Below, one piece after another: positions 9,806 through 20,656 of a stretch of 64,000 nt of DNA; position 1 is the stretch's first letter; each line of letters starts with the position of its first letter. The stretch is taken from NCBI GenBank assembly GCA_017354895.1, contig CP071497.1:2356001-2420000 (forward strand), given 5' to 3'. A program made the translations under genes and the position numbers. Origin of the DNA: Podospora comata (taxonomy: Eukaryota > Ascomycota > Sordariomycetes > Sordariales > Podosporaceae). Below the pieces are notes generated by a model. That model worked only from the letters and a program-made list of their open reading frames with translations, did not search any database and was not told the origin of the DNA.

Positions 9806-11486
9806 ATGGCGAGCTGGTACTTGTCCCTTTTCATAGGCATTCTGGCCTCTAACGATCTTCAAGCTTCGCAATCTTGGCCGTCGACCGAAAGGTCTCCCTC
9901 CTGGACCTCCAACCCTCCCCCTCATCGGCAATCTACACCAGATTCCGCCCAAGAACGCATATGTCCAATTCAAAAAGTGGGCAGAAGAATACGGCCCAGT
10001 CTACTCGCTGATCACCGGGACGAAAGTCATGATTGTGCTCAACACCGACGTCGCCATCAAAGACCTCGACAAGCGCAGCAACATCTACTCGTCCCGACCG
10101 GAGATGTACATCTCCTCCCTTGCCAGCGGCGGCCTCCGCATGTTGCTCATGCCATACGGTGATACCTGGCGGCGAGTCAGGAAGCTCTTCCATGGGTTGC
10201 TGCACCTGAAGGCGTCGAACTCGTACGTCCCCTACCAGGATCTCGAGAGCACATCCATGATGATTGCGTTGTTGGAAGAACCAGACAAGGTGCTGCATCA
10301 TATTAGACGGTACACCAACTCCTTGGCCACCCAGATTGTCTACGGGTTTCGAACCCCAAAGATTGATGACTCCAAGCTGCTCAGACTGTACCACGTTATC
10401 GAGGAGTGGTCGTCCATCACCGGCGCCGGGGCGGCAGCTGTCTTGGACGTCTTTCCCATTTTTCGATCCTTACCCCCTTTCATTCGCCCACTTTATCGCC
10501 ATGCATTGGACCTCAAAGAGCGAACGTTTGACCTCTACAAAGGCCACTGGCTCGAGGCGAAGAAAAAGGTGCAGAATGACACAGCCAAGCCATGTTTCTG
10601 CGTCGGGATTGCCAACGCACAAGAAAGCCAAAAGTTTGATGATGACTTTGCTGCCATGGTTGCTGGGATGGCGCTGGAGGCAAGCTCGGATACCACTGCC
10701 TCGACGCTGGCGGGGTTTGTCCTTGCTATGATCTTGTATCCAGAGGCGCAAAACAAAGCGCAGAGGGTGGTTGATGAAGTTTGTGGGGATAGATTCCCCT
10801 CGATTGAGGATATGGAAAGCCCAAAGGCGCAGTATATCAGGGCTTGTGTGAAGGAGAACTTGAGGTGGATGCCGCGCGATATTGGGCGCGCCGCATGCGG
10901 TGATTAGGGATGATGAGTATATGGGGTATAGGATTTCCAAAGGGGCGGGGGTGGTGTATAATGCTTGGTTGGTCACTTCTATTCCTCTCTTCGCTGATAT
11001 TTTGTTGATGGTTGCAGGGCTGTACATATGGACGCCGAACGACACCCTAACCCCCGCGTCTTTGATCCTGACTGGTACATCCATGATTTTGCTAGCTCGA
11101 CCGAGTCAGCTCAGCAGGCTGACGCTACCAAACGGGATCATTTTAGTTTTGGGGCGGGGAGGAGAATCTGCGAGGGGATGCACGTGGTTGGCAGGTCGAT
11201 GTTTCTTGTTATTGCGAGGTTGATGTTCGCGTTCAAGTTTGAGAAGGCGATTGATGAGGTGACGGGGCAGGAGATCACACCCGATCAGGATGATCTAGTC
11301 GGTGGGTTCCTGATGCAGCCCAGGCCGTTTATGTTGAAGATCACGCCCAGGAGCGAGAAGAAAGCGGCGACGGTGAGGGAGAACTGGGGGGAGTGTTTGG
11401 GTTTGTTGGATGAAGGGGGACAGTGGAGGAGTGTACCGGAGGGGATGCCGTTTACTGTTTCTGAGGGGGATGGGAAGGGGGAGTGA
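9806..11486 (+). pseudogene. Cytochrome P450, OrdA-like, with two frame breaks
   Basis: The translated pieces make a complete P450. There is an N-terminal anchor (MASWYLSLFIGIL), the proline-rich hinge GLPPGPPTLPLIGNLHQ, the I-helix MVAGMALEASSDTTAS, the ExxR motif KENLRW, and the heme loop FSFGAGRRICEG near 11,140-11,180. One intron (10,968-11,017) joins VVYNA-W to AVHMDAERHPNPRVFD in frame. The frame shifts by one base between the anchor (ATG 9806) and the hinge at about 9850, and again at about 10,885 between DI and GAPHAVIRDDEY. No GT...AG pair explains either, so the copy is a recent pseudogene or the assembly has two indels. The family oxidises polyketides or terpenes in secondary metabolism; the substrate is unknown. 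The next biosynthetic gene is the cyclase at 15.3 kb. Confidence 0.75.
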
Positions 11487-11954
11487 TAGTTGCTTTGACC
11501 TTGATGGATATCTTGGGGGTGGTGGTTGTCTTGCGATGTTGGTGAATGGATGGAGCCAGACATGCGAAGGTTGAGAACTTTGGTCCCAATTTGTTCAGTA
11601 GTATATATCTGGGGTATTCGGTGGCGTAAAACCTTGAAATAAACTCAGTTCATCACGTTCTTGCTTGAAAAACCCTCAATTCAAGATTCAGTCCACTCGT
11701 TGCAAACCTAACCTTCCCCCAAGTGGAACTGTCAAGACTTTAACCCCCTATAGAATGTCAAATCTTGTCCATACTATCCCGATATTCCCCTCCAGTGCGT
11801 GTTCCATGTCCTCTTCCATATAGTCAGGCACATACGAGTCACCAACATACCCATAGTAACCATCGTGAATAAATCTCAGGATTAGTGGAGCGTGACCACA
11901 TGCAACCAAGCAAACACAATCGCCCTCCCTGCAGTCAGGCGTACCCAGTCCGAG
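11487..11954. other. Intergenic region between P450 and HET gene ends
   Basis: Convergent 3' ends of the P450 and the HET gene. No feature recognised apart from ordinary AT-rich 3' flank around 11,600. Confidence 0.35.
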
Positions 11955-13477
11955 TCAGAACCTGGAATTGGAAGCCAGCCCGGTGGCCATGTAGAGCTGG
12001 CGGTGCGGTGCACTTCTGCTAGCACTCAGAGTGGTGGTGTGCGTGATGGCCTCAATGACCTCAGTCTTGTTAATCTTATTGTTCTCGGGCTCGGCGTCGA
12101 GATAAAGCCCATCCACCTTGAGAGAAGAACGACTGATGGCTTCCTTGAAGCAGTCAAGCGACTCCTCACCAAGGTTCTGGCCACCTGTGAGGCAGCTGTA
12201 CAACTCGACGAGACATGGCTCATTGATAGGGCCGACAAATTGTATAAGTCTGTCGAGGTTCGTCCACCACTTCTGCAGGCTATATGTCCTGTGAATTATG
12301 CCAACCAACTTGACGTGAACCTGCAGCACCCCCGCGTTTGATACAACCGGTAGATGCTCGCTTCGAGATGGCACACTTCTCGTTACCCGACTCAGTGCCG
12401 GGTACCGGAGAGCTTCAATATTGCAGGAAAAGTCCGGCGTCCAGGAAGGGAGGTATGTTTCCTACGTCGTGAGATGGGTCCTGAGATGGGTGCAAAGAAA
12501 CAAAATAATCAGTGTTTTGTCACTCTCAATTGAAAATTTTGCCATTTCGGTGTAGACCTCCGACACGTGCTTGTTGTAATCCGGTTTGGGAGGGTGAATG
12601 CCCGCCGCAATCCCATCAAAGTGTATCATGCCAACAATGGCAAAGACGTGATCTCGAAGGTCGGAACATTCCGTATTGATGCTCACGGTGAGGACCTCGT
12701 TTAGGTTGGTGATGTCCTGGCCACTGTGGTGGTGTTGGAGCTCATAAGACTGCTGTCGCAGATAGTCGATCCCCGAGAACATTTCGAAAGCCCTGGTGTA
12801 TGCCTTCAAAGTTTGACGCCCCAATATGCTCGACTTTGGGTTCAAGACGTCTTCAAGCTCCTCCCCCATAGCCAGAGGGCTGGCAGCAGCCAATGTCTCC
12901 CAGTCTTCCCACTGGTTCCCACATCCGATAAGAGGCGCTTTTTCTGGGCAAATGGCCTCCTGTAGAATCCATGTTCTGCTCCAAAAAGGCCGGTTCATCA
13001 GGGCTGTCAAAGGCTCAATGGCGCGCCACACGTCCAGAGCCGGCTTCATGGGGGACCTCGCAGAAACAGCTCTAATGAGCTCAAAGGCCTCGTCGGTCCC
13101 AGGACCAGCTGGGCCCAGCCATGCAAGAACACGGGATTTGCCCTTAAAAATTTGTCCCATGTACTCGACCTGGTGATTCCTCTCTGTATTGTCGTCTTGG
13201 TTGATGCAGATGACGTCGATCCAGACCCGGCGGTCCCGATCTTCGAGTCTGAGGTGGCGAAGAGCATCATGAGCTGACTTGGTGACGGGCAGAGAGGCCG
13301 CGCCGATGGAAATCAAGTAATCGCGGGTTGGATCCCCCCAAGTGTAGGAGAGGGCTTCGTAGTCGTTTTCAGGTTGCAGACTGTGGCGGGTGAGGGAGCA
13401 TAAGATTGGATCGTCAAGACGCGGATTTGGGTGATCGAGTGATCGATGGGTTGGTATTCAAGATGTGGAGGTGGCAT
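11955..13477 (-). pseudogene. HET-domain (heterokaryon incompatibility) gene, broken
   Basis: The minus strand encodes a typical HET domain: YEALSYTWGDPTRDYLI, then HDALRHLRLEDRDRRVWIDV, ICINQDDNTERNHQVEYM and NRPFWSRTWILQEA. After it come the usual downstream blocks LRDHVFAIVGMI and YLPSWTPDFS and a C-terminal region running to TGA at 11,955-11,957. Intact members trigger cell death in non-self recognition between hyphae. The gene spans about 1.5 kb without clear introns. It looks broken in about two places and is treated here as a fossil. HET genes are often polymorphic and pseudogenised within species. Confidence 0.75.
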
Positions 13478-13762
13478 ATTTTTTTTTGTTAACGGGATTA
13501 TCTGGTCATACATGACAATATCGGGTGAAGAATTTGGAAGTAATGTTGCTGGTGAGCAGCTGGAGGCATCGTTTGGACAGTGATGCCTAATGTCATACCG
13601 GCCGCATAACAGCTGACCAATGAAGTCGAGAATCGTGCGGGTAGTCCAAATACCTACCTACCAGACACACCCTGCCCACAAGGTAATTGAGACAGCAAAG
13701 GGAAGTTAACCTATACCATATTATGAACCATGCCTCACAAGCAAGTTGATACGCAATTCTAC
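13478..13762. promoter_or_regulatory. 5' flank of the HET gene
   Basis: Non-coding stretch between the HET start and a short tandem array. No specific promoter element can be supported. Confidence 0.25.
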
Positions 13763-13846
13763 TATATTTAAAGGCCTTTCAACTATTTTTAAAGGCCTAT
13801 CAACTCTATTTACAGGCCTATGAACTATCCTTACAGGCTTATCAAC
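13763..13846. repeat. Tandem array, four 21-bp units
   Basis: Four consecutive 21-base units of the form TATATTTAAAGGCCTTTCAAC occur, with changes at a few positions in each. The same core (AAAGGCCT plus CAACTAT) builds longer, more diverged arrays at 29,395-29,601 (other strand) and about 59,800-59,959. Confidence 0.85.
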
Positions 13847-14825
13847 TCTCTTTTCAGTCGGTGAAGGTTGGGACAGTTGGATGGGGAAAATACTTGGAAA
13901 GGAATGGCGCTCTCCGCATCCTTGTCCCAGTCACCAGCGTATAGAGAAAGTCGGCATTCCGTCATAGTGCCCGCCATCGTTATCGATAGCCAACTCCTCC
14001 AAATAGGCAAAGTCGGTGAATTCGGTGAGGACCGTGTCGTTTTCTGGAAGAACGAATGCACTCATTCTTAGAGTTCTTGGCCGTAGGGGCTGTCGTCCAT
14101 CTCTCGCATATTTGTGACAAATACCATTGAGGAACCTGACATATTTTACCGATTGGGACTCGAAAATGTAATCATCATCTATCGAAAGGTCAAGCGTTGA
14201 AGACCCCTTCAAAGCTCATGGTAGCCAATTAGTCTGCACTGCTTGAGAACGGTATGCTCAAAAGGAAGACCCACGGCGATTTGATCAAAACCTTAGATGT
14301 TTGGCCTTGACATTCCGTCAGAACACCTTGGATATTGCTAAGTGTAAAAGGGGCGAGATTGCCGAATAACGAGATCTCCATGGGCTTATCATGCGGATTG
14401 ACGTCTCTATCTTCAGGCTCCCGATACGGGGCTAGGTGAAGATACAGACTCTTGAGCCTAGGGCACGATGCCGCTAAAGATGATATGGTGCCTCGATGTA
14501 TTGTGTGGAATATGTCCTCGTCTGCATCCCATGTGAAGCTTTCGAGGCGCTCCATTTTGTTGACCAAGGCGGTCACTTTGTCATTCGGAGTTGAGGACCA
14601 CCATTCGGTCTCGCACACGTCGGGAATGGTCAAGGCTTTTGTGTGAATGAGGTTCGAGTTTGATGGTTGAATATATAAAAACACGATGGAGGGACCGAGG
14701 TGTCGATAAAGGTGTCGACAAAACTCGAAATTGAAAATTTTGTTGGTAAGGACCAGACTGTGGAGGAGACGCCTATCGTCGATTTGGTCGGCGATTGATT
14801 TCAGAATTTCCAGGTCTCTGCCCAC
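13831..14825 (-). CDS. F-box-like protein, gene model uncertain
   Basis: The clear part is 14,229-14,825. It starts MGRDLEILKSIADQIDDRRL and continues LHSLVLTNKIFNFEFCRHLY, which fits an F-box (hydrophobic helix, LxxLVLTNKxF, LYRHL). Then follow leucine-rich pieces such as ASCPRLKSLYLHLAPY. Downstream, 13,931-14,212 in another frame continues in a similar style (YLEELAIDNDGG), and 13,831-14,061 overlaps it in a third frame. The frames cannot be joined with a convincing intron (no GT...AG pair preserves them), so either an unusual splice or a frame break lies near 14,215-14,230. F-box proteins recruit substrates to SCF ubiquitin ligases; the target is unknown. Confidence 0.45.
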
Positions 14826-15322
14826 CTTGGGGCCGGCAGAGTACCTAGCGGCGAGATTCTCTGCTCAAAACCTGGAATTCTCAGCTGAAAATTCTTTCCT
14901 CTCGGGAGCAGCTGATAAGTGGCCCTTCTGTTCCAGGTTGCTCTATCAGTCTAGTACGACACCCAAGGTGGCAAAAGCAAAAATATATAATTGCTGCGTT
15001 GAGATGATATTCAAGGGGAGAACTGTTCTCAAAATGGGATGGTCGGTGATGTCTTTATGTGAAGGGGAGGCCTTGTGTTGCAAGCAGAAATGAGTGCGTT
15101 GGGCTCAACTTGACTGACCACCTCACCCTGTCACCACCGCAGACTCAGGAACTCAAATCATTTGGCCCATAGTCGGTCACATCGAAATGTCATCATAACA
15201 GTCACTTCAGGCGAGTCAACACCCCAAACCAAAACAGAAAACTAAAATTCTAAAAGTCCCTCTATACCCCCAACATCGCAATGCTACCAACGCCCTAAAT
15301 GCACCCCCCACCCCTTACTCCA
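14826..15322. other. Spacer between the F-box-like gene and the terpene cyclase
   Basis: No supported gene. The first 150 bases are the 5' flank of the F-box-like gene; the part after 15,240 is the 3' flank of the cyclase. Confidence 0.3.
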
Positions 15323-16426
15323 TCACAAATACCTCCCCGTCCTCCAAGAAAAAGCCTCCGCACCACTCATCCTCCTCTCAATCCCCTCCACTGCCCTCCG
15401 CAACCTCCCCTCGACCAGCATCTCCCCCTTCAACTTCACAAACTCCCACTCCCAAGCCCTCACAAGCCTAACACACAACCCCCTCGCCGCCTCAACCCCA
15501 ATACCCACCTCCCCCGCCAAAACCGCAACCCCATTCACCAACGCCCCTCCCTCCTCTCCATTCATCTCCGCCGCTTGCCATTCTCTCTCAAAACTAAAAA
15601 CATCATTCAATATACTGACATGATAATTCGCCAGTTTTTCCAACGGTCTCAACATCCTTTTCTCATCAGCCGTAATACCTGCCAGAGCGGGGTCTGTCCA
15701 GTAGAGTAACTCAACACAAATCGGCATCCCAACGTCAGTCTCCCTAAACACAAGATACTCTTTTAGAGAAGAGAGTGAGGATGGTCCGCGTGAGGGAACA
15801 CAGTGGCAGTCAAGCATAGCCAAATACGCTTCAAGTATAGGTGCCGAGTTGGGGTACGTCAAGAACTTGGCAAACAAACCCGCGTGCATGCTGTCGATTG
15901 TTGTTACCGGAACAGTCATCTCGGGGGAGGTCAAAAGGGAGTGAAGAGAGGAGACGATGCTGGCGTTGGTGGAGAGGGTGTTTTTGTCAAAGTAGTCTGC
16001 TTTTGTCAGTGATTGTAACAACAAAGGGGTGACATGTGGGGTGAACTCACCATCCATGAGGAAGCCTAAGAGTAAAAGCTCACACGCGAGCTTCACACGC
16101 TCCGCCTCCCCCATGGGAAACATAAACAGCACGACTTCGCTCAGCTTCCAACTGATGAACGCCTGTTTGTGTTTTTCCGACGGCCATTCCCATGTGTTGA
16201 CGAGGTATGTCATGACGTGGCGGTCGATTTGCTCGTAGTCTGGGTGGAGGACTGCTTCTGGCAGAATAGAAGGGGGGATGACCGCCTTTAGGGGGTGGGT
16301 CGGTTTGCCGTGCATGTTGGGCTGACTTGAGTCACGTCTTCTGCTACGCTGACGCTGAGGTTTTGTGGCTGGTGTCTTCTCGCCAGATGGACTTTTTTCA
16401 ATCTCGATACTGACCATCATCGCCAT
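15323..16426 (-). CDS. Class I sesquiterpene cyclase
   Basis: Two exons on the minus strand, 16,426-16,051 and 15,996-15,323, with a 54-base intron (15,997-16,050, GTGAGT...GCAG). The protein has 349 residues, the normal size for fungal sesquiterpene synthases. Splicing creates the metal-binding motif: exon 1 ends in the second Asp codon and exon 2 completes DDYFD (residues 125-129). The second metal site is NDVFS pl. FERE at 256-264 (NDxxSxxxE). RETDVG near 210 fits the diphosphate sensor region and the C-terminus ends GRYL, with the conserved Arg-Tyr pair. It should cyclise farnesyl diphosphate; the product cannot be told. The DDxFD form recalls BcBOT2-type enzymes rather than aristolochene synthase (DDxxE), from memory. 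Reading the intron through gives an in-frame but motif-less protein, which may mislead annotation. Confidence 0.85.
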   Translation of the reverse strand: MAMMVSIEIEKSPSGEKTPATKPQRQRSRRRDSSQPNMHGKPTHPLKAVIPPSILPEAVLHPDYEQIDRHVMTYLVNTWEWPSEKHKQAFISWKLSEVVLFMFPMGEAERVKLACELLLLGFLMDGEFTPHVTPLLLQSLTKADYFDKNTLSTNASIVSSLHSLLTSPEMTVPVTTIDSMHAGLFAKFLTYPNSAPILEAYLAMLDCHCVPSRGPSSLSSLKEYLVFRETDVGMPICVELLYWTDPALAGITADEKRMLRPLEKLANYHVSILNDVFSFEREWQAAEMNGEEGGALVNGVAVLAGEVGIGVEAARGLCVRLVRAWEWEFVKLKGEMLVEGRLRRAVEGIERRMSGAEAFSWRTGRYL

Positions 16427-17212
16427 CCAAGATCTGCCCCTTCCATCTTATATCCACATGCACCACTCAGACTCCCACCACAGCCCCCATTCTCGAACCA
16501 CCTCCCATCCCCAAACTAACGCTCCTCTCCCAAGCTGAATCCCCCAAACCAGTCACCGCCTCCACCATTAACCCCGTCCTCACATAGGCGCTACTACCTT
16601 CAAACATCAATCACCAAATCCGACATCGAATCCAACCTTGGTAACCCCGTCCGGAGATAAACCTCCCCTTCCAGCCCTTCCATCAACCCGGCACAGCCCA
16701 TGCCGTGCAACCCCAATCAGCGCTGTCAGACCGGGAATAACCTCTTATCGTTACACACCATTGATCCTTCCCGCCCATTCAGCCGGCCCACAGCCAACGG
16801 GGATCGCCGGATACGGGATGGGAAAACCCACGCGGACGGGCGCTAATGCAATCTAATGGCGAACATTCACTTGGTGGTGATGGTGTTTCAGCTACATGAT
16901 GACCGTTTGATGGCGGTCCGGACTTGTGTGGAGCCGCTGAATGATGCTCCAGACTTTGTTTCTCAATGCAGGGGGGAAGACAAAGAACGTTTTGGCTGGA
17001 CGCTGTCATTCATTGGTGCCGAGGCATCGCCTTCTTTGTCGAAGTCTATCCAACAATGCTATCTATCAGTCAGTCTGTCTGCCCGTCTAATCCATGCATT
17101 TTAACCTCCGCTATCATAATTCACAGTGTCTTTGTAAATACCAAACTCCGTCCCATGCTGATGTCACATCAAACTCTTTCCTTTCTCCCATCAAAATATC
17201 AACACCATCCCC
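16427..17212. other. Intergenic region between cyclase promoter and the 3' end of the proline-rich gene
   Basis: About 0.8 kb. Small open frames on both strands lack motifs. It contains the promoter of the minus-strand cyclase, with no box that can be supported. Confidence 0.3.
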
Positions 17213-18145
17213 CTACGAAACCCACCCATAAACCCCCTCCAAAATCCTCCCCACCTCCTCCTCCCCTTCCTCCTCCCAACCATCAACCTCCACCCCCTCC
17301 CCATACCAATACAACTTCACCCCCCTCTCACTCTTTCCCCCATACTTCACCACCCCCTCCCTCTCCTCTTCTGTCTCCCTCCAATGATTCCCCCACGTCT
17401 TTTTTTCTTCATCCAAAACCCCTAACCCACTCTCCATCACTTGCACCTCGTATGTCAATTCATCCGACCACCGTCCATTAGGCACCATGATGTCATTAAT
17501 CAAGAAATGAACCTGGTTATTGCTTGGATCCCGGTAAGAGAAATACGGGCCAGCGGTGAACGTTTCCATGAGCGCACTTCCGTGTTTGCGTGTGCAGCGC
17601 AAAAGGGCCTTGTACCGCTTGTGAAAGGGGGCGCCGAGCGGGAGGGAGAGGATGAAGGGTCTGATGGGAGTGTCGGGGCGGATGATGTGGGTTTTGGGGG
17701 GGAGGAGGGTGTGGATTATCCGGCCGGGGGGGTTGTTGCTTTTGCAGGTGATGGTTTGGGGGGGTGGTCTTGGGGCGATGGGGAAGACGGCAGATGTTTG
17801 CTGGGTTGGTGGTTGGGTTGAGGAGGTGAACTGTTGGTATTGTTGTTGAGTTAGGGCATACGCCGGACGTGAGGCTGTTGGCTGGTGGTGGCCCAGATAT
17901 ACGGGTGGTGGGTATGGCTGTTCGGGCGGCACGTGGCGATGTCCTGGAGTAAAGGAGACTGATACATGGTGTCCGGGGAGAGACGATGTTGGTCCCCTGA
18001 CGGGCGGGGGGTTGGAATAATCATTTGGTGGGTGTGTTGGCTGTGAAACATTTGTCGGATTGTGTGTTGTCAGTTGCATGTGCCTATAGAGAAGCGGGTC
18101 AATGTTGCGCAGGTCGGGGTTGTTTGGGGTGTCGTGTGGTGCCAT
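17213..18145 (-). CDS. Hypothetical protein with Pro/Gln/His-rich N-terminal half
   Basis: A single open frame gives 310 residues from the Met at 18,145; the frame is open 36 residues further up, but MAPHDTPNNPDLRNIDPLLY looks like the true start. The N-terminal half is low-complexity (His, Pro, Thr, Gln: NPPPVRGPTSSLPGHH, ALTQQQYQQF). The C-terminal half is ordered (RPFILSLPLGAPFHKRYKAL, FTAGPYFSYRDPSNN, WSDELTYEVQVMESG) and ends in an acidic stretch. I do not recognise the fold. Its flanks are the cyclase and a decayed RING gene. Confidence 0.6.
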   Translation of the reverse strand: MAPHDTPNNPDLRNIDPLLYRHMQLTTHNPTNVSQPTHPPNDYSNPPPVRGPTSSLPGHHVSVSFTPGHRHVPPEQPYPPPVYLGHHQPTASRPAYALTQQQYQQFTSSTQPPTQQTSAVFPIAPRPPPQTITCKSNNPPGRIIHTLLPPKTHIIRPDTPIRPFILSLPLGAPFHKRYKALLRCTRKHGSALMETFTAGPYFSYRDPSNNQVHFLINDIMVPNGRWSDELTYEVQVMESGLGVLDEEKKTWGNHWRETEEEREGVVKYGGKSERGVKLYWYGEGVEVDGWEEEGEEEVGRILEGVYGWVS

Positions 18146-18513
18146 AATTGCTAGTTGATGTTGATGATGTTTGAATGAGAAAAGACTGCAAGCTTCTTCT
18201 GCCTTCTGCGTGGCAGCAGAATACCCCAGGCCAGAGAACGCATCCAGCTCCACACTATCGTCCTCTGGCCAAAACCTTAATCACAGCATGACATGGCGAG
18301 CACTTGCCCAAGGTAGTCGGATGACTCAGCCGAGCCCCTTTTTGCGCGACTCTATTGTTTCTTTCCCTCCTGTTCAGAAATGCAGTGGAATATTACCTCT
18401 TTCCGGTTGAACAAAGCAACCTGATAACAATTATCCGTGACCACTATGAACCATCACAGTTCAGACTTGAAGCATCAATTTTCTGAACCGTTCATCACCC
18501 AACCAAGACAACC
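18146..18513. other. Spacer upstream of two divergent genes
   Basis: Short 5' flank between the proline-rich gene and the RING-type pseudogene. No supported element. Confidence 0.25.
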
Positions 18514-20204
18514 ATGGAGCAACATCCTCTACTGAAACCCAACCCTCCACCACCAGCCTCACCTTTGCACTCACCTGTTGGGAGGCAATGGTGGATCGGG
18601 GATGACCACCACTATGTGCCTGCGAATTGGGGTCGCCAATGGCCGCTGTCACTTGCCCTTAATCAGGATGACCCTAACGGCAGATTGTACACAAGCCAGG
18701 ACACAAATCAATCCCAGAGGGACTAGGAGAGGAGCGAATGGATCGCCGATGCTGTGGCTCAGGCACAGGAAAGAGATCCGACCTACCAACCATCGGATTC
18801 GGGGCCGTCAACGCCGCCCGGCCTGAATCTTGACCTTCCAGGCAGCGAAGACGAGGCCGACACCGGCAATCTTGCCCCGCCGTTACCAACCAAACCCTCT
18901 GCTCCACAAAAGAAAGGGAATCCCGGAGGCAAGGACATGTTCCAGGATCTTGGACGACTTGACGTCGACGAAACCTCCGCCAACGAGCCAAAGCCCTTTG
19001 TGCGGTGAATCATATACACGTGCTATATCGCTGCCTTTATCGATCAGGAGCCGATGCCGGAACCTTCTCCGCCTGCTGGGAACAAGCGCAAAAGACGATT
19101 GTTGGACTTTCAACGAAATGAGGCGAAGAAGGGCGTCTTTCGTGTTTGCGGGCATATGTTTTGCCGTGAATGCTGGGAGGAGTACATGAATGATGTCGGT
19201 AGGAGACGTGCAGCAAGGGGTGAAGTTCGGCTCATTCGAGTCGAAGATCGACCTCAGATCCCACAGAATGATGCTCCAGAGAATGGCCCCCGAGACCCCT
19301 GGTCACCAGAATCCTACCACTCTTCCCATGCTGCCCTACCGGACCGCACCTATCCAGCATATCGGTGTCCGATATGCTGCCTGGAGATCAGGTTCACTGC
19401 TGGCAAGTGTCAAGCTTGTCTCGTTACGAGATCCCGTATTGGCCGGATGGCTTTCCATTTGAACAGTACCGCGCGAACCACGGGTTCAAAGACCAGATAG
19501 GGGTTGTGACCTTGCTCAAGACTGTGGTGGCAGACCTGCTCCCGCCGACGTTGGCCGAAGACCGGTTCAAGGACGACCGCCAGCGTTTCCTGCCCTCCCA
19601 GTGTTTTGGATGCATCAAAACGGACTTCTTCAACATGGCTCCCATTATAACTCATGGACTCAAACAGTCAAAGCCTTACAGCTTAATGATGAAAGCAGTG
19701 ACAAGTCCCATAGCAGGCATTCCAGATGAGGTGCTTGAGGGGATGTACAGTCATCTAGGTTGTCGTGGTAATAAGGAACTACTCAAAAAATGGTTACAGA
19801 TCCAGGTCGATTATGGCATGGCTTACCTTACCTGATGGACAAGTCGCCCACATGGGGAGGGTCTTTCTACGGCCCAGGCTTTCTTGAGCGGCGCGACGAT
19901 GTGATTCTCATGGAGCAAGAACAGGCTCGGTTGGACGAAGAGGAGGCTCGTAGGAAGAGAGGGTATCGAGGTGAAAGTGAAGAGAATGCACTATGCCTTT
20001 GCTCGTGATATTGGATCATACGACAGTTACTTGTTCTATAAGAAAATTGAGGTGGGCGAACTCTGGTATAGACTACTTGAGCCGAGGCAGCTCTACAGAT
20101 TCCACGAACTATAGGGCCGACTGCCTGGGAATGACTACAAGGGGACGCGCGGCGACTTGCAAGAGAGAATCGGGCGCGAATTTGTACGAAACCTTCGCAA
20201 TTAG
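18514..20204 (+). pseudogene. Decayed RING-finger protein gene
   Basis: One long coding signal runs through 18,514-20,204 but changes frame. Frame 1 gives QERDPTYQPSDSGPSTPPGL, then KRRLLDFQRNEAKKGVFRVC, CGHMFCRECWEEY and YPAYRCPICCLEIR, a RING-like zinc finger. A likely intron (about 19,000-19,046) removes a TGA between PKPF and EPMPEPSPP. After about 19,420 the frame changes (YEIPYWPDGFPFEQY, QIGVVTLLKTVVADLL), near 19,800 it changes again (FYGPGFLERRDDVILMEQE), and near 19,990 again (YDSYLFYKKIEVGELWYRLL). A TAG at 18,724-18,726 and a TAG near 20,112 also lie in frame. Five or so lesions make a working gene unlikely. RING proteins are usually ubiquitin ligases. Confidence 0.6.
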
Positions 20205-20522
20205 GGACCAGAGACTGGGATGGTGGTCGACTCAAACAACCTGAAAAGTCAGATCATGATATTCAGCAGTCCGCGGGCGGCCGTATTTGTACGCACCAAG
20301 CTGGAAGCTGATGAATCAAAATCGGCTTACCAATCCTTCTACTGGACTAGTCTCGATGTCGAAATAGATGCCTCGGATCTTGGCATCAACCCCACCCGAT
20401 GTGGGTGTCTTCATCCACCCAACATCTTCTGCGTCCTTCTCCCGCGGGATCCACCACCACCAAGTGACGTCGAAAAACGTCACCAACTGGCCATGGATAC
20501 CCCGCCGAGCTTTCCAGGTCGG

Positions 20523-20656
20523 ATCACGATATAAACACAAGCATCTGCCCCTCGTTTTCACCTCACCATCACCGCCATCATCACGAGAATAACAACCCCT
20601 TCACAGCATCATCAACATACCCAGCCCTTACCCCTTACATCAAACAAGCCGCCAAA
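20523..20656 (+). promoter_or_regulatory. Putative core promoter and leader of the MDR reductase gene
   Basis: ATATAAA lies at about 20,529-20,535, some 125 bases before the ATG at 20,657, and is followed by a pyrimidine- and CA-rich leader. The position suits a TATA element. It is inferred from sequence only. Confidence 0.35.

Noticed and set aside
11892-12341. 149-codon plus-strand open frame
   Set aside because: Antisense to the C-terminal part of the HET gene, which continues the LPSWTPDF region.
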